Assembly: GCA_002914805.1 (NCBI GenBank)
Contig: JXTB01000394.1
Span: 1,871 to 65,870, forward strand
Reading direction: 5' to 3'
Length of the DNA stretch: 64,000 nt
Source of the DNA: Parasponia andersonii
Taxonomy: Eukaryota > Streptophyta > Magnoliopsida > Rosales > Cannabaceae
Position numbers and translations under genes: made by a program
Shown here: in pieces, positions 24,607 to 35,079 of the stretch
How the letters are laid out: each line of letters starts with the position of its first letter
Numbering within the stretch: the stretch's first letter is position 1
Notes under the pieces: generated by a model
What the model saw: only the letters and a program-made list of their open reading frames with translations
Database searches by the model: none
Told to the model about the DNA's origin: nothing

Positions 24607-27003
24607 ATGGGAAGCTCATCTCTCTTCCCCTGTCTCACAGTTCTATCCCTTATCACAATCATCACAGTACACCAAGGCCGGCCTACGATGGCTCAGCTGC
24701 CACTGAGCACAAACTCGAGGTGGATTGTGGACGAAAGCGGGCAAAGGGTGAAGCTGGCCTGCTTGAATTGGGTTTCGCATCTTGAGGCCGTGGTGGCCGA
24801 AGGCCTCAGCAAGCAGCCCATCGACGCAATCGCGGGCCGAATCTCGTCTCTGGGCTTTAACTGCGTGCGTCTCACTTGGCCCCTCTACTTGGCCACCAAC
24901 GACTCCCTTGCCTCCCTTACCGTCAGACAGTCCTTCCAAAGTCTTGGTCTCACACAAGCCATTGCTGGTATTCAGTCCAATAACCCCTCCATCATCGATC
25001 TTCCCCTCATCCAAGCCTTCCAGGTACGTACGTACCATTAGACAATTGCTAATTAATTTCTTTTTAAAAAAAAATAAATAAACAAAGACTTGCCTTGTGT
25101 TATAACTGGGCCTAGAATAAAGTAGGTGTGTTAGTTTGTACGAGTATGTCACTTGAGATAAGAGCAAAGACTTTTATGGATAATAATATATTACCAAGTT
25201 GCAACCATATAAGATAAGTAGATAACATTATCTTTGTTCTCTTTTTTTTTTTTTTTTTCTCGATTGTCTTTTGGCTACTCTATGAAACCCTCTATGCCGA
25301 CCTTAGTGTATAATATATCGTATGATTTCTTAACGTAAAAGGTCACATTGGATATCTGCCTCTTAAATATTACAGATACTTGGACAAGCAACTCAACATT
25401 TTATATAATGTTAAAGGAAAGTTCTTTATTTAAAAAAAAAAAAAAAAAAAAACAATTTCAGGCTGTGGTATCTGGACTAGGAAACAAGAATCTGATGGTC
25501 ATCCTGGATAATCACATGACACAGACCACTTGGTGTTGCAGCAACTTCGACGGCAATGGCTTTTTCGGCGACAAGTACTTTGACCCGGATCTTTGGTTTA
25601 AGGGACTTACCCGGATGGCCACATTGTTCGAAGGAGTCCGCAATGTCGTTGGCATGAGCTTGAGGAATGAGCTCCGTGGCCCCAAGCAGAACGTAGACGA
25701 TTGGTACAAGTACGTATTAGTTATTGAGAAATGCTAGCGACGGACACCTCTATTGAATCATAGACATTGATTGGACTATTGTTTCTTAGCAAAGCTCAAT
25801 ACTAATTTGTGTCAGGATATGGACTTTTTGAAAAAATGTACCATGTCACGCGAATGGTAGTTCTAATACTTGGAATTTCATTCGATCATGTTATTATAGG
25901 TACATGCAAAGAGGAGCTGAGGCAGTTCACTCGGCAAATCCAGATGTTCTTGTGATTCTCTCTGGCTTGAGTTACGATAAAGACTTGTCGTTTGTGCGAA
26001 ATCGCCCGGTGAGCCTTACATTTTCCGGGAAACTGGTTTTCGAGGTCCATTGGTACGCATTTACTGATGGGAGTGCATGGGAAAGTGGTAACCCGAACCA
26101 AGTGTGTGGTACTGTGGTTAATAACATGATGAGAACGTCAGGGTTCTTGTTGGAGAAAGGATTTCCTTTGTTTGTGAGTGAGTTTGGAGTGGACCAAAGA
26201 GGGACCAATGTGAATGATAACAGGTACCTGAACTGCTTCTTAGCTTTAGCAGCTGAACTTGACTTGGATTGGGCTCTGTGGACATTGGTTGGGAGTTACT
26301 ATTACAGACAAGGGGTTATTGGGATGAGCGAGAATTATGGAGTATTGAACTGGGATTGGGATGCGACCAGAAATTCAAGTCTCTTGCAGAAGATCTCTGC
26401 CCTCCAATATCCTTTTCAAGGTATGCTAGTGAAATCCATTGTTAGCATTACCTCTGATATGGGAGTAAACAAAACTAACACGTGGCGAAAATTGCAGGGC
26501 CAGGTTTATCAGAAGTCCGACTACACAAAATTATTTTTCATCCATCAACAGGTCTCTGTGTCTTGAGGAAATCTATGTTTGATCCATTGACACTAGGTCC
26601 CTGCTCTAGCTCTGATGGCTGGTATTATTCGCCCCAGAAGAAACTGACAATTAAAGGAACCTATTTCTGCTTACAAGCAGTTGCAGTAGGGAAAGCGGCA
26701 CGGCTTAGCATAAAGTGCACTGAATCTGATTCAAACTGGGAAACCATCTCGGATTCAAAGTTGCAACTCTCCGCTAAGGTCAGCAATGGTGACAGTGTTT
26801 GCCTAGACATTGACTCTGCAAATAATGTCATAACAAACATCTGTAAATGCGTGAGCAGAGATAACTCGTGCGACCCCGCAAGCCAATGGTTCAAACTTGT
26901 TGACAGCACGAGATGTCCTAGGTTAGAATCTTTTACTAAGGTGAATCCGATCATGGAGTTGCCAGTTGAGGATTCTCGATGGGAGTCTTTGGCCGTGGCG
27001 TGA
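24607..27003 (+). CDS. GH5-B: secreted glycoside hydrolase family 5 (cellulase-like) with ricin-B-like domain
   Basis: Four exons: 24607-25023, 25462-25709, 25900-26420, 26498-27003, all GT-AG and in frame, giving 563 residues. A hydrophobic N-terminus suggests secretion to wall or apoplast. The GH5 barrel (about 33-395) keeps the expected catalytic set: acid/base Glu209 in SLRNELRG, His272/Tyr274 in VHWYAF, nucleophile Glu316 in FVSEFGVDQRG, and His157 in ILDNH. A C-terminal ricin-B-like module (about 396-545; LCVLRKS, GTYFCLQA, VCLDIDS, SQWFKLV) probably binds sugars. It resembles the plant GH5 subfamily 11 proteins annotated as cellulase; the natural substrate is not settled for this group. 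Relative to GH5-A it has a short intron 1 and an 11-residue longer C-terminus. Confidence 0.92.
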
Positions 27004-27480
27004 GATGAAGTAACCCACTGAATGACTACAAGACAGGATTCAGAATTGAAAAGCCACGAAACCAAAACTAAAGTTCCCTGATATATGGACAGAAATCTCA
27101 ATTTCTAAAAGATTGGAAGGAAAGAAAACGAAAGCATGCTCTATATCGTAAAAGGAAGTTCATTTATGAAATTAAGAGGATCGTTTGCTCTTATTATAGA
27201 TTCCTGTTGCTAAAGAAGTATTATTTGGCTCCTGCAGTATAGAAATGTAAAAACAGTCCGTTCTGTATCAAATTCATTTTCAGAATTTCAATTATATAAC
27301 GAGTTACGACAATCAATATATAATTTTATAACTTAAATCAGCACAAAAACTATGTAACATCATCTTTGACTGTTAATACCAGTATCACATCTCACTTGAA
27401 AATACTTAAAAAGAATCCAAAGCAAGGAGAGTGGAACAAGAACTTATTCATATCAGGGGACACAGTTGAACAGCCAAAAC
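27004..27480. other. GH5-B 3' region
   Basis: Non-coding; aligns with 19310-19830 downstream of GH5-A. No additional gene seen. Confidence 0.6.
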
Positions 27481-27489
27481 TCATTATTC

Positions 27490-28645
27490 AATTCCATTTC
27501 TTCCATCAACTTCTTCCACAAGTTCTTTTAATGGCGTGACCCTTGTCCAAAGAGCCCCTGCAACAAAAAGGATGATTACATCAAACCATCAAGAATCAGT
27601 ATCCAGTTACTCATTATTGGCTAAGCAAAAATATGACTATAATGGCGTTAACTCCAAAGGGTTTTAATCCACTAAGCAATTCTAAGGATACAGAACTACC
27701 CTGTCTTTGGAACGAATACGTTTTTGGCGCTCATAAAGGTGTGAGGATTTGGCAATTGGTGGTTTCTGAGGTATTCCTTGTTCCCCCGCAAGAGCAATAT
27801 CTAGAAGGACAGAATTTCCAAATTTAAGAAATGGAGACAGAAAAGAAAATAGCGGAGGAAAAAATTAGGCAGACCTTTTTTATCACACACACATCTACAT
27901 TGCTTCCACTACCCAAATCATTAAATATGCCATAGAGGACGCAGGCTAAATCTATTCCTTCCTCCTCCTGCAAGGGAAAAAAAATTAGTGTCAAAACTCA
28001 TTTAACACAAAAGTTAAATGCTATGTACATGTAACAAATACCTAGCACTTGGCTCTAAAGACTAAGAACAATCATTCCATAAAGCACCAAATTAGTGTAC
28101 AAAACAATATAGAAGATGGTTCAAAATATAAGCAAAGCAAGATCCCAAACTACAGAGAACAAGATAATATAAACAGTTGTAACTCATTACCATGAAAGTT
28201 ATGCATGAACATGCAACAACTAACTAGCAAAGACCAAGAACATCGTTCCATGAAGCACCAGAATCATAGTTCAAAACAATATAAAACAAGGCAAGTTCCT
28301 TGAATAATAGATAACAAATATAATACAATCATTTTTAACAAGCAAGATACTGACAGTCAAGCCTTCGCGGTATTAGTCTCGAAAACAGCCATTGCAGCAA
28401 GAGAACCAGAACCCATTGTAGCAAATTGCAGAGTCTGTAGAGTGTAGATCCATGAGGGTAAATCTGTATAGCCAAATATATTAATAGTCAAGTTGAGTTG
28501 GGAAAAAAAAAAAAAAAAACAGAACCAATAAAACAAAGTAGAATTCAAAATCCATATATTTGAACTTAACCCGCAGTGTGTAAATGTGATCAGTTGCATC
28601 AACTCCACCAAGAACCAAATCAACTCCACCAAGAACCAAAGCAGC
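27490..28645 (-). pseudogene. Proteasome subunit beta type-7 (PBB) pseudogene, unit 2
   Basis: Minus-strand pieces in order: AALVLGGVD, duplicated in tandem (28645-28567); FATMGSGSLAAMAVFE (about 28470-28380), after which the frame is shifted by one base so a stop follows at 28357-28359; GIFNDLGSGSNVDVCVI (about 27972-27880); GNKEYLRNHQLPNP (about 27790-27706); and the C-terminus with VTPLKELVEEVDG (about 27560-27490). These match the second half of 20S proteasome beta type-7. The N-terminal half, including the catalytic Thr, is absent, and a 21-bp tandem duplication plus a frameshift are present. It is better preserved than the unit 1 copy but still a remnant. Confidence 0.8.
28598..28639. 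repeat. Perfect 21-bp tandem duplication
   Basis: The unit ATCAACTCCACCAAGAACCA plus A occurs twice back to back (28598-28618, 28619-28639) within the proteasome pseudogene. It duplicates seven codons (LVLGGVD) without shifting the frame. Confidence 0.95.
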
Positions 28646-28649
28646 TTGA

Positions 28650-29767
28650 ATATAAGAAAGAAATATATATATTTGGTGCCATATAATGAAGTTTCTCAAA
28701 CAATGGTTCCAAAGTCGAGCCGTACAATGAACATCATCCTCCGCCTTTTTACTGACCCGTACAAACTTAGTAATATTATGATGATGCGAAATTGCAGAGT
28801 CTGCAAGTACGGATTATTAGAGTATATTTCCTAGATTCATGGGTCCCTCTAGTTAATGTAAAATTAATTTTAATACAAGGACAATGAATAAGAAAGAAAA
28901 AAAAATGACATGTTTTGGTAGAATTTTGTATAAATCTTAAGACAATAGTTTGTACGGGTCAGTAAAAGCACTTACATGTTAATCGTTATGTACTATTATG
29001 GTAATATTATATGCAAGGGTTTGTAATCCTTTGTATAATACGACATGCCGCTTTTCATTTTAGACTGTGCTGTAGTCATCTTATACATGTACGACAAGTC
29101 GTTATCTGTTTGTGTTTTCAATTTTTGAAAGAGACGACGCCGTACAATATTCCGCTATTTTTGCTCAACGATTTGTCGTTTTAATGTCTAAAGTTTCCTG
29201 TCGGCTGTCACGATGGAATGTTTTTTCTTTTATGTGAATTTAAAGTTTAAACGACTTTCAATACCCCCCACCCGTTCCCCAAAAAAAAAAGTTTAAACGA
29301 CCTGTTGCCGTTTCAAAAATAAATAAAGCTGTTGGTCTATATACAAACGACACATATGTTATAGGATAAACTCATGCTGTCCATCACCATGACTCCATCT
29401 AGAAAACGACATGTGATTCATATATGAGAATTCACTGTTGTTCTTATGTGCAACATATCGTTCAAACAAAGAACAGCATGATTTATTCATTGAAACTGAT
29501 GTCTCCTTTCCGTGTTGGTTCTTTTATCAAAACAAAATTTTATATAAGAATTTGATGTTGTTTAAAAATCAAAAAGAGTCCATTCGGAAAAAAAAAATTC
29601 AAAAAGAGATTTTCCTGAAAAAAAAAGAGATTTATTTTTAATCCTGGACGATATTATATATTAGCAAATCATTGTCGAATATATATTCTCTTTTCTTTTC
29701 ATTTCAGTAACAATCTAGTTTAATTTTGTAGCGGATAGTTATATTTAAAGTTAATAAATAGTGGTGC
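28650..29767. other. Intergenic between duplication unit 2 and the gypsy element
   Basis: No gene recognised. Holds a perfect 21-bp inverted repeat (28747-28967) and, from 29040 to 29410, a cluster of ACGAC/GTCGT motifs. Confidence 0.6.
28747..28967. repeat. Perfect 21-bp inverted repeat with 179-bp spacer
   Basis: The left arm 28747-28767 contains TTTTACTGACCCGTACAAAC. The right arm 28947-28967 is its exact reverse complement. The spacer is AT-rich and non-coding. It could be a small element's terminal repeats or a recombination scar. Confidence 0.85.
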
Positions 29768-29772
29768 ATAAG

Positions 29773-30573
29773 TGTTGCTGCTATTTTTATCAGTTGTCCA
29801 CGTGTTTCTGAACTGCTGATATTGTATCCATCAATTGTCCCCGTATTCTTACTATCCCGGAATATTTTTAGCTTCAGGCTGAGACGGAGAGGCTGGAGTG
29901 GCCACCTGCAAAGACTCTCCGATGCTTAAGTCAGTGATTTATCCCTGAGACTGAATAGCAATGATTTAGCTTTTCTTTGTAAATGTTTTTTTTTTTGTAT
30001 ATTGTATATCATATCTCCTTTCGGGAGGAAACAAGGCTTATATATATAATCCTGGAACTGGGAGTTTTCTAGCTCTCAATCCCAGGATCGAATATCTTTT
30101 TCTATCATGACTTACTCAAGAAATCACGGGTCGTGGTTACCGTGACCTCTCTTGCATTGTAGCGGCCTGTTTTCCGCCGTCCCCTACGACTCGAGCTTAT
30201 CGGAGGTGAGATTTTGACAAGCCGCCGTTCTATCAAGACGACTTTCCAATGCGCGTACCTACCCAGGATCACATTAAATGCTTTGTCTAGGTCTGGAGTG
30301 GTGAGCTGCTTCCCACGGTATTCTGGCAGAAGACCCTTGAGGTTCCTAACCCTCAACTGTCGAGGTAAGAATCGGACTAGACCGAATCCATCTAAGGTCT
30401 GGAATGGGTTCGGCCCTAGCCTGGGACAGCCCATGGGCCTATGTGGTACTACGTGCGACTTGCCTGGCCTTTAATCAGTCACTCTAGACATGTATCGGAC
30501 GGTGTACCCTACTTGTAACCTGTTCTGCCACTTAATCGTCTACGTGGTGTATGATTTAGGAACAGGTCCCATA
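29773..30573 (-). repeat. Gypsy element LTR (element 3' LTR)
   Basis: 801 bp. It aligns along its length with 38397-39153 except for a 44-bp block (around 29880-29925) missing from the other copy. In plus orientation it starts TGTTG and ends CCCATA. ORFs in this stretch are chance frames. Confidence 0.9.
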
Positions 30574-30600
30574 ATTGCCCACATTTCCCTATTTGATGGA
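30574..30600 (-). other. Probable polypurine tract of the gypsy element
   Basis: The reverse strand reads AAATAGGGAAATGTGGGC directly before the LTR, a moderately purine-rich stretch in the expected place. Confidence 0.45.
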
Positions 30601-30804
30601 TTCGTATCTATCAAATGGGAAAATCGTTTCTCTGGTCCTCCAATTCGAGGGATACACATGGCTCTCCCACTATCGCTCCTCCCTAATTGCCGAAGTTGGA
30701 GCACGCCATCCCGTGTCACAATTTTTTTAAAATTTTAAAATTTTGATGCCTCCATCTTCCTTGCCTTGCTCTCCTCCAAGGAAAAAACTCTTCAGCTCTC
30801 CCTC

Positions 30805-30812
30805 TATAAAAG
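30805..30812 (+). promoter_or_regulatory. TATA box of the antisense gene in the gypsy element
   Basis: TATAAAAG on the plus strand, about 125 bp before the first ATG at 30933 of the oppositely oriented additional gene. Confidence 0.55.
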
Positions 30813-30932
30813 CCGCATTTACGCTCATTTCTTACTTTACTAAAATCTCTAAGTATTCTAGCTTTCTCAAATCTTAGGGTTTCCGCATCTCCCTTTCTCC
30901 AGAACCTTTCATCTTCTTCGATCGCACCTAAC

Positions 30933-33900
30933 ATGATGGCCATGAATCAGAGTCAGAAACTCCATCCCGTCGCGATTCCGAATTAGGGTCATTGAGGAGG
31001 TAGCTCTGCTTCCCTGGTGGAGTCACTTTAGAGAGGGTCGACGGTCTGGTGGATTGGTACCTTTATCCCTCTGCTCCAGAAGACTCCATCGTCCTAGGGA
31101 GGAGACATCTGGAGTGGCTGCGGTTTCCTCTTCCTCCCTTGGTCCACCAGTTCTTTCACCTTACGGGGATTTATCCGATGCAGCTTAATGCTAACGGAGT
31201 CATGATCTTGATGGGACTTTCTGCTTTGTCCGTCCTCCTCAATACGGACATCGACCTGGAAGTGATTTTCTATGCCTATAAGCTTACCCTCTTCCTCAAA
31301 AAGAGCTCTTACCCCACTTTCTATCTTCAGTTGCTCTCGGGGCGCCATATCTTCTGGGGCTTGACGAGGTCGGAAAGCAGTGGGACTCTCATTCCAGGAT
31401 ATACGCCGTCGGAGGGGCGTGGTATTCTCCTTGGGTAAATGGAGAGCGTTTTCAAATCCTCTCGTTCTTTCTGCAAAGTAAGTACTGAGTCGTGAATTTC
31501 GGGTCTGTGCATATTTTATCTGCTTTTACTCATGATATTTTGCCTTGCGTAGCCTCTATGGAGGAGAACAAGTTCGAGCCTCGGCTGTTAGCGGGTCAGC
31601 TCCAGGAGCTGGGGGGAATCATCCTCTTCGGGTCGTCCGGGGATTACCGACACATCTAGGCTGTCCTGAATCCCTAGGTGATGAATATGATGCCAAGGTT
31701 GGTCTCATATCTCCTCTTCTTGCTAGACATGTGGATCATCACCAAGCACCTTCGGAGCCAGCTTGACGCCTCCGCCCTGAACCGGTTCTAACAGGATGAG
31801 CAGGGTCGCATCGCCATGGTGGGTCGTCAGATCACAGCCTCGAGCCAGCTGGCGGGTTCCAATGACTTGGTAGTGCCGATCAGTCACGGGCTCGAAGAGG
31901 CAGTGAAGCTCGTGACCGAGGAGTGTGACAGGTTCCGTAGGGAGGAGGCCGCTGTCCCTAAGAGGGCTAAGGGTGAGTTCATTTTTGTATCTTGAGGCTC
32001 TATCGATCAGTTCATGGCTACATTTTAACCATATTGCTTGCTCTTTATAGGTTAAGATGCAGGCCCTTCGGTAGACCCCTCCCTGGTCAAGGGGAAGACC
32101 GCTGTGTATAAGGCTCGCTATAAGGTCCCCACTGGTCGGCGTTTGGTGGTATCCTTGGAGGACGATGTCTCGGGAGTTATCATCCCAAGAATAGGCTCGG
32201 ACGATGACCTGGAGGGTCTGTTTGTGACTGGGGATGAAACACCTATAATGCCACCTCCCGAGGCAGGTAGGCTCGTGATCCGGGTAGCACCGGCCATAAA
32301 GTTCGTGCATGGCGAAGGGGCGCCTTTGAGCTTACCCAGTGAGCCCTCTACGCTGACCTCTTCTGCCCCCAGCTCTGGCTCGAAGGCAGGAACAGGGTAC
32401 GGTGCTGCCCGCTCCTGTAGAGAGATTACTGAGCTCAGCGGAGGAGTTCTGAGGTTGAAGTCTCGGCTATCTTTCCCTCTCTCGGTCTCCACGAAGCAGG
32501 ATCATGATCCCGATTCGTCTAAAAGGAAGGGGAGCCCGGCGGGGAAGAGAGGCAGAACTGCCCCTGCTTCCGACAACGATAACGACGGGGCTACTTTGAC
32601 TCTCATGAGGATAAGGAGGTCCGTGCGAGGCAGCACGTCTAAGAATGTTGGTCAAGACAAGACCGAAAAATCACACCTGGGCGTTCCTTCAGCGGAGGTG
32701 GCGGCTGAAGCCGTTGACGCAGTAGCGATCATCGCAGCTTCTTCTATCGAAGGTGCGCTCGGCGACGCCTTATTCTCCACCGCCACTACCTTTGCCACTC
32801 CGGGGGCATCGAAAGAAGTCGCTGGAGCGCACTTGGTGGGGGGTGAAGGTGTCTTCATGGTCGGTAGGGTGGAATTGCATTCCTTAGATGCAGACAATGC
32901 CCAGGGAGAGGGTACGGCTACAGAGCCCGAGCTCGAGGCACTCTCTCCGGAGAATGTAGAGCTTGTGGCCAGTTGCAGCATCGCACAGGTTTGTTTCGTC
33001 TTACTGCAAGCACCAGGTTCTTGGCATCCTTTCTGAACATTGACTCCTCTTTCTCGTGCTTTGCAACTAGCTGCAGTCCAGTCCTTCTCCTTCTCTCGCG
33101 TTAGCGAGCTGACCAGGTAGCTGAACTCCTGTGCCATGATGGCCGAGAGGAGCGAGACTGCCCTTACCATGTTGAGGGCGGATTTTGACTTGTACTAGAG
33201 CCTGGACGAGGCTAGGGTCAGCAACGCAGTGGCCCATGCTTTGAGCATCGAAAAGGCTAGGCGCGAGGAGCTAGTTGCCGCTTGGCTGAGGCGGAGACTA
33301 CCAAGTTGGTCTAAACTGAGGTTGCCAGGCTGACCCAGGCTGAGCTCGAGGTCAAGGAGTAGGAGCTGCCAAATGTGGGGGCGAAGATAGGTTTGGCTTT
33401 CATCGCTCGCGACAGAGCCGTCGACGAGACCAAGGAGACGAGGAAAGCCGAGGCAAAAGCCAAACTTGAGGCCTATTCCTTACAGCATAGGCTCGACCGG
33501 TCCAACGAAGTAATCCGACATCTCTATTAGGATCACAAAAAACTGATAGAGGCTCATGTCGAGTTGTCTCACAAACGTGACGAAGATCTTGCTGATATTA
33601 ACAATCTTTTGATCGACTTATCGCAGCTGCAAGCGGAGCTGAGGCTAGCTGTGCTGAGGAATAGACTAGCGGACACAGAGAAACTGAAGACAAGGTACCA
33701 GAAGCAGGTGGATGTCCTTTCTGCAGAGAGCTACAGGTATGGCTGGGAGAATAGGGAATTCGAAGGCCACGCAGAGATGGTAATGCCAGACCAGTTCGAT
33801 GAGCAGAAAGGCATCGAAAGGGACCATTATTCCGTCAGGTACTACATACAGTAATTAGGGGATGAGATTAATATCGTGTACCTTGTTGATGTGTTGAAGA

Positions 33901-34133
33901 TGCTCGACGAAGATAAAGATGGGCCCTCTACATCTGCTTCTGTCGCCAAGGAGATTGTCCTCACTCTTGGTCTACCAGAACAAGCTACGGAGGTCTCTGA
34001 GGATCAGCCTGGCGAGGGCACCTTGATGAGCGGAGGGTCAAGCGCGGTCATCTTGTCCAGTGACGATTCCAATTCCACTACAGCTGGTCCAAGCATCAAA
34101 GCTGGCGTCGCTTCCCTCTCCAGAGGTAACTAG
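30933..34133 (+). pseudogene. Antisense additional gene of the gypsy element, spliced-type, broken
   Basis: On the strand opposite to gag and integrase. Four exon-like blocks are separated by good splice sites: 30933-31477 (donor GTAAGT), 31553-31972 (donor GTGAGT), 32051-32988 (donor GTTTGT), 33071-34133. The first block encodes a segment with PLPPLVHQFFHL and SGRHIFWGL, typical of the plant-transposon proteins carried by Tat-like elements. The third is an open 310-residue stretch rich in Ser/Ala/Glu with a basic KRKGSPAGKRGR patch. The fourth is a long charged, coiled-coil-like region ending in an acidic, Ser-rich tail. In-frame stops (before 31049, in the second block near 31660, and in the fourth) and frameshifts make it non-functional here. 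Its biochemical role is unknown. Confidence 0.65.
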
Positions 34134-34139
34134 GGACTC

Positions 34140-34805
34140 TCGCTCCTTTCTACATTTGTAAAGTGCTGATCACTCCGTGTAGAGCTGACCCCTGTTGTAA
34201 GTAACTGTTTAAATAATAAAACGGCATATTCTTCTCATGCTTATTCTGTATTATATATTATATTCATTATTATATTTTTTTGTTGTTGCTTGCATCTGTG
34301 GTCAGGGTCGGGCATCGTATACGATGCCATTCCTTTGTTGGTGGTCTACCCGGCTTCCAGGTCTGGCCTAATCGTATATGATGCAGAGTTACTAGCGAAT
34401 TCCTCTTATGCTATGACCGACGAGGTCAGCTCCAGAGATCGGGACGTGAGTTTCGGCTCACCCAACTTTGAGGATATATAACTTCCGTTATGACTTATCT
34501 TAGCAGAATATGATCCGCACGTTTAGCTAGACTTCTCCGACCCTAAATGGGAACACGCTAGGAACTAGCTCTAAGGATTGGTTGACAACTGCTTGGACCC
34601 GTCACTTCAAAGGAGAAAGCCTGGGCTTAGCTCCTTTCAGGAGCAAACAAGGCGTTACTACTCCGACGTGTCCTTGCGAGTCCACCCAAGACATGCTCCT
34701 TACAAATAGAGACACTGGGTCTGCGTCTGTGTCGACCACGCATCTTGTAATCTAAGTAATAATAAACAGAATTTGGTTGAATTTCTACTTCATGCTTAGT
34801 CTTAC
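34140..34805. other. Non-coding interior of the gypsy element
   Basis: Between the antisense gene and the tandem repeats; no supported ORF. AT-rich near 34210-34280, then GC-balanced. Confidence 0.55.
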
Positions 34806-34807
34806 CC

Positions 34808-34990
34808 GAACCTACTCCCAACGGGTAGGCCTTGGTTCTGTTCACTTCCTACCCATGCGTAGCTAAGGAGCTCTCTAGGGAGGATCTACTTCCAACGGGT
34901 AGACCCTGGTCCCATTTGCCTTTGGCTAGTGCGTCGCTAAGGTGCCTCCTGAGGAGGGTCTGCTTCCAACGGGTAGACCCTGTCCCTTTT
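34808..34990. repeat. Tandem repeat of about 75 bp, three units
   Basis: CCAACGGGTAG occurs at about 34817, 34893 and 34967, each within a longer repeated context (TACTTCCAACGGGTAGACCC, then GCTAAGG, then GAGG). Confidence 0.85.
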
Positions 34991-35079
34991 TCCTTTAGCT
35001 CATACTTAGCTTAAGTGCTCTTTGGGAGAGTCTCATCGCTCAAATCTCCCCCACCCCGTAGGTATTCCTTGAGGGCCGG

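Larger units (their letters stand above)
11296..28650. repeat. Head-to-tail tandem segmental duplication
   Basis: Unit 1 runs from about 11296 to 21592 and unit 2 from about 21593 to 28650. Matching landmarks in order: GATAAACGACAGTAA (11296 and 21593), the block around ACAAATAGGTATTA (11490 and 21868), the promoter block GATGGTGGGACCAA (15654 and 24445), the GH5 genes, and a minus-strand proteasome beta-7 remnant (19830-21355 and 27490-28645). Unit 1 is longer because of a solo LTR and a larger GH5 intron 1. Unit 2 has lost the 5' end of the proteasome copy. Edges are estimated by eye. Confidence 0.8.

Noticed and set aside
30105..30738. ORFs within and next to the gypsy LTR
   Set aside because: LTR sequence shared with 38397-39153 where the frames are not conserved.
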